From DATLCI01 sp046714215 (GTDB lineage: Bacteria; Acidobacteriota; Terriglobia; Terriglobales; Acidobacteriaceae), in the NCBI GenBank assembly GCA_046714215.1, contig JBKKBM010000275.1, positions 1 through 7,389 on the forward strand: a stretch of DNA of 7,389 nucleotides. Direction: 5' to 3'. Below the pieces are notes generated by a model. It did not search any database. It had not been told where the DNA came from and saw only the letters and a program-made list of their open reading frames with translations. Shown piece after piece: positions 5,634 through 7,389 of this stretch. Each line of letters opens with the position of its first letter. Within the stretch, counting starts at the first letter, position 1. Position numbers and translations under genes: made by a program.

Positions 5634-6635
5634 GTGTTCCGCTGGGCGAAGTACGGCTCCCTTGGCCTCGTTGTCTTTCTGTTACTGGGGATGCCTCGCG
5701 CCTTCACACAGGGGTCAGACGAGAATGTCCACATCATCCCCCGGAAGCCCTCAGACACTCCCCCCAAGGTAGTGGGCGATCCCAGCCTCCGCACTTACAC
5801 CAAACCACTCAAGGTCGACGTCGACCTGGTGCTGGTGAATGTTACCGTGACGGATCCCATGAATCGTCTGGTCACGGGCCTGGAAAAAGACAATTTCCGC
5901 CTACTGGAAGCCAACGCTAACCAGGAGATACGCCACTTCTCCAGTGAAGACGCGCCTATCTCGGTGGGCGTGATCCTCGACCTCAGCGGCAGCATGAACA
6001 ACAAGATCCAGAAGGCAAAAGACGCCATCATCGAGTTCTTCAAGACGGCCAATCCGCAGGACGAGTTCTTCCTGGTCACCTTCTCGGACCGCCCGGAAGT
6101 CCTTACCGACTTTACCCAGTCGATCGAGGAGATCCAAGGACGATTGGTCTACAGCATCCCCAAGGGCCGGACCGCCCTCTACGATGCCGTATATCTTGGG
6201 GTCAGCAAGATGCGCGATGCCAAGCACGCCAAAAAAGCGCTGCTGGTCATCTCCGACGGCGGCGATAACCGCAGCCGCTATACCGATTCCGAGATCCGCT
6301 CCTTGGTCCGCGAGGCAGACGTGCAGATCTATGCGATCGGCATCTTTGACGATGTCCGCAGCACCCCGGAAGAGATCCGCGGGCCCTTCATGCTCACGGA
6401 AATGACCGATGTAACGGGCGGCCGGACCTTTCCCGTGGCCGATATCAATGATTTATCTGATGTTGCCGTAAAGATTGGCGTAGAGCTACGCAACCAATAT
6501 GTGCTTGGATACCGTCCAACTAACAAGACCCGGGATGGTAAGTGGCGTAAATTGAAGGTGAAACTTATTGCCCCGAAAGGCCTGCCGCCTCTGAATGTTC
6601 ATGCAAAAACGGGATACTATGCTCCGCAGCAGTAG
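5634..6635 (+). CDS. Secreted VWA-domain protein, VWFA-related Acidobacterial family (first of pair)
   Basis: This 333-residue protein has the layout of the VWFA-related Acidobacterial domain family. A signal peptide occupies about residues 1-27 (Arg3 and Lys6, then a Leu/Val core). A short variable stretch follows. The segment VDVDLVLVNVTVTD with LVTGLEKDNFRLLE (61-92) is the beta-rich lead-in typical of the family, and the VWA fold covers about 110-285. The MIDAS metal site is complete: Asp116, Ser118 and Ser120 in DLSGS, Thr180 in GRTALYDAV, and Asp208 in ISDGG. The C-terminal LRNQYVLGYRPTN and VHAKTGYYAP are also typical. It should act outside the cytoplasmic membrane in metal-dependent protein binding; the ligand is unknown. 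The GTG start is chosen because GGAGA precedes it and the signal peptide begins there. About 140 bp near the 3' end (6441-6580) is clearly less GC-rich than the rest. Its stop lies inside the next gene, implying coupled translation. Confidence 0.92.
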   Translation: MFRWAKYGSLGLVVFLLLGMPRAFTQGSDENVHIIPRKPSDTPPKVVGDPSLRTYTKPLKVDVDLVLVNVTVTDPMNRLVTGLEKDNFRLLEANANQEIRHFSSEDAPISVGVILDLSGSMNNKIQKAKDAIIEFFKTANPQDEFFLVTFSDRPEVLTDFTQSIEEIQGRLVYSIPKGRTALYDAVYLGVSKMRDAKHAKKALLVISDGGDNRSRYTDSEIRSLVREADVQIYAIGIFDDVRSTPEEIRGPFMLTEMTDVTGGRTFPVADINDLSDVAVKIGVELRNQYVLGYRPTNKTRDGKWRKLKVKLIAPKGLPPLNVHAKTGYYAPQQ

Positions 6636-7389
6636 GGCTTTGCCGCTCATTCTCCTTTTTTTGACCCTCGTTTCCGCCAGTCTAGCCGCTCAGACTGGGC
6701 AGCAGCAGCCTGTCCAGGATCTGACGCCGCCGTCTGACGTGGAAGCCGAGCGCATGGCCGTTCCCCCACCGGCGCCCAATGTCCCTTCGGACACCGCTAG
6801 CATTCCCGCGACCCGGCCCAACGAGCCGGTCAAGAATAAGGACGACTCGTATACCTTCCGCAAAGACGTGGAAGAGGTCATCCTGTATGCGACCGTGGTC
6901 GATCCGCGCAATCGCATGGTCAGTGACCTGGGCCGCCACTCGTTCACCGTGTTTGAGGATGGCCAGCCGCAACAGATCACCTCGTTCCGGCGGGAGGATA
7001 TTCCCGTTTCGCTCGGCATCCTCATCGACAATTCCGGTTCCATGCGCAATAAGCGACCCGCCGTCAATCAGGCCGCACTGAACCTGATCCGCGCCAGCAA
7101 CAAGCAGGATGACGTCTTTATCGTCAATTACAACGACGAAGCCTATAACGACCAAGATTTCACCTCTGACATCAATCTGCTGAAAGAGGGCCTGGAAAAA
7201 GTGGAAGCCCGCGGCGGTACCGCCATGTATGACGCCGTAGTCGCGGCCGCTGACCATCTCGTCAAAGGCGGCAAGCACGAAAAGAAAGTGCTGCTCGTGG
7301 TCACCGACGGCGAAGACAATGCCAGCCGCAATTCTTTGGAAGAAGCGGTGCGCGCGGTGCAGAAAGAGAATGGCCCTACGGTCTACACC
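6619..7389 (+). CDS. Secreted VWA-domain protein, VWFA-related Acidobacterial family (second of pair, 3' truncated by window)
   Basis: An open frame from the ATG at 6619 continues past the window edge; 257 residues are visible. A signal peptide covers about 1-24 (Arg3, Arg6, a Leu-rich core, then SLAAQ). A Pro-rich, disordered-looking spacer (28-75) follows, then the lead-in VEEVILYATVVD and SFTVFEDGQPQQITSF (84-123), a classic signature of the family. The VWA fold begins at about 130. The MIDAS site is complete in the visible part: Asp137, Ser139 and Ser141 in DNSGSM, Thr201 in GGTAMYDAV, and Asp230 in VVTDGEDN. The missing end should contain the LRNQY-x-LGY type segment. The start codon lies 17 nt before the end of the preceding gene in another frame, with only a modest GGGA upstream, so translation is probably coupled. 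It is a diverged paralogue of its neighbour: motif order agrees but spacer and MIDAS residues differ. Role inferred as exported metal-dependent protein binding. Confidence 0.9.
   Translation, partial: MLRSSRALPLILLFLTLVSASLAAQTGQQQPVQDLTPPSDVEAERMAVPPPAPNVPSDTASIPATRPNEPVKNKDDSYTFRKDVEEVILYATVVDPRNRMVSDLGRHSFTVFEDGQPQQITSFRREDIPVSLGILIDNSGSMRNKRPAVNQAALNLIRASNKQDDVFIVNYNDEAYNDQDFTSDINLLKEGLEKVEARGGTAMYDAVVAAADHLVKGGKHEKKVLLVVTDGEDNASRNSLEEAVRAVQKENGPTVYT

Noticed and set aside
1..7389. Mobile element, phage, CRISPR array, defence system, tRNA or rRNA.
   Set aside because: No transposase, integrase, direct-repeat array, tRNA-like or rRNA-like sequence was seen; apart from a 226-bp divergent gap the window is filled by the eight genes described.

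Overview
The window reads as a piece of a chromosome from an Acidobacteriota bacterium. The main clue is a pair of proteins on the right with the architecture of the 'VWFA-related Acidobacterial domain' family, which is strongly expanded in that phylum. The base composition is moderately GC-rich. No phage, transposon, CRISPR or RNA gene is visible. The assignment to phylum is an inference from gene content.

The left three quarters (about 40-5407) is one tightly packed run of six genes on the minus strand. In transcription order they are: a DUF1015 protein; a secreted N-acetylmuramoyl-L-alanine amidase; a membrane-anchored GerMN-domain protein; glutamate racemase (murI); ribonuclease PH (rph); and an unrecognised small two-helix membrane protein. 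Gaps are 3-16 nt or a 4-nt overlap, so this is very probably a single operon. A candidate extended -10 promoter lies just upstream of the DUF1015 gene. The unifying theme is the cell wall: murI makes D-glutamate for peptidoglycan precursors, the amidase trims peptidoglycan, and the GerMN protein probably works at the envelope. The murI/gerM/rph association matches a gene neighbourhood known from Bacillus (racE-gerM-rph).

A 226-bp divergent intergenic region (5408-5633) separates this operon from the right-hand genes. It holds candidate promoters in both directions, a short palindrome and a larger inverted repeat.

The right quarter (5634-7389) carries two plus-strand von Willebrand factor A proteins in tandem. 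Both have signal peptides and complete MIDAS metal-binding motifs. The second starts inside the last codons of the first (17-nt overlap) and runs off the window. They look like a translationally coupled pair of exported adhesion or protein-interaction proteins of unknown partner.

I did not find a clearly new multi-gene system. The points most worth a second look are a 15-bp in-frame tandem repeat inside murI, the coupled VWA pair, DUF1015 as head of a cell-wall operon, and the small membrane protein at the operon's end.
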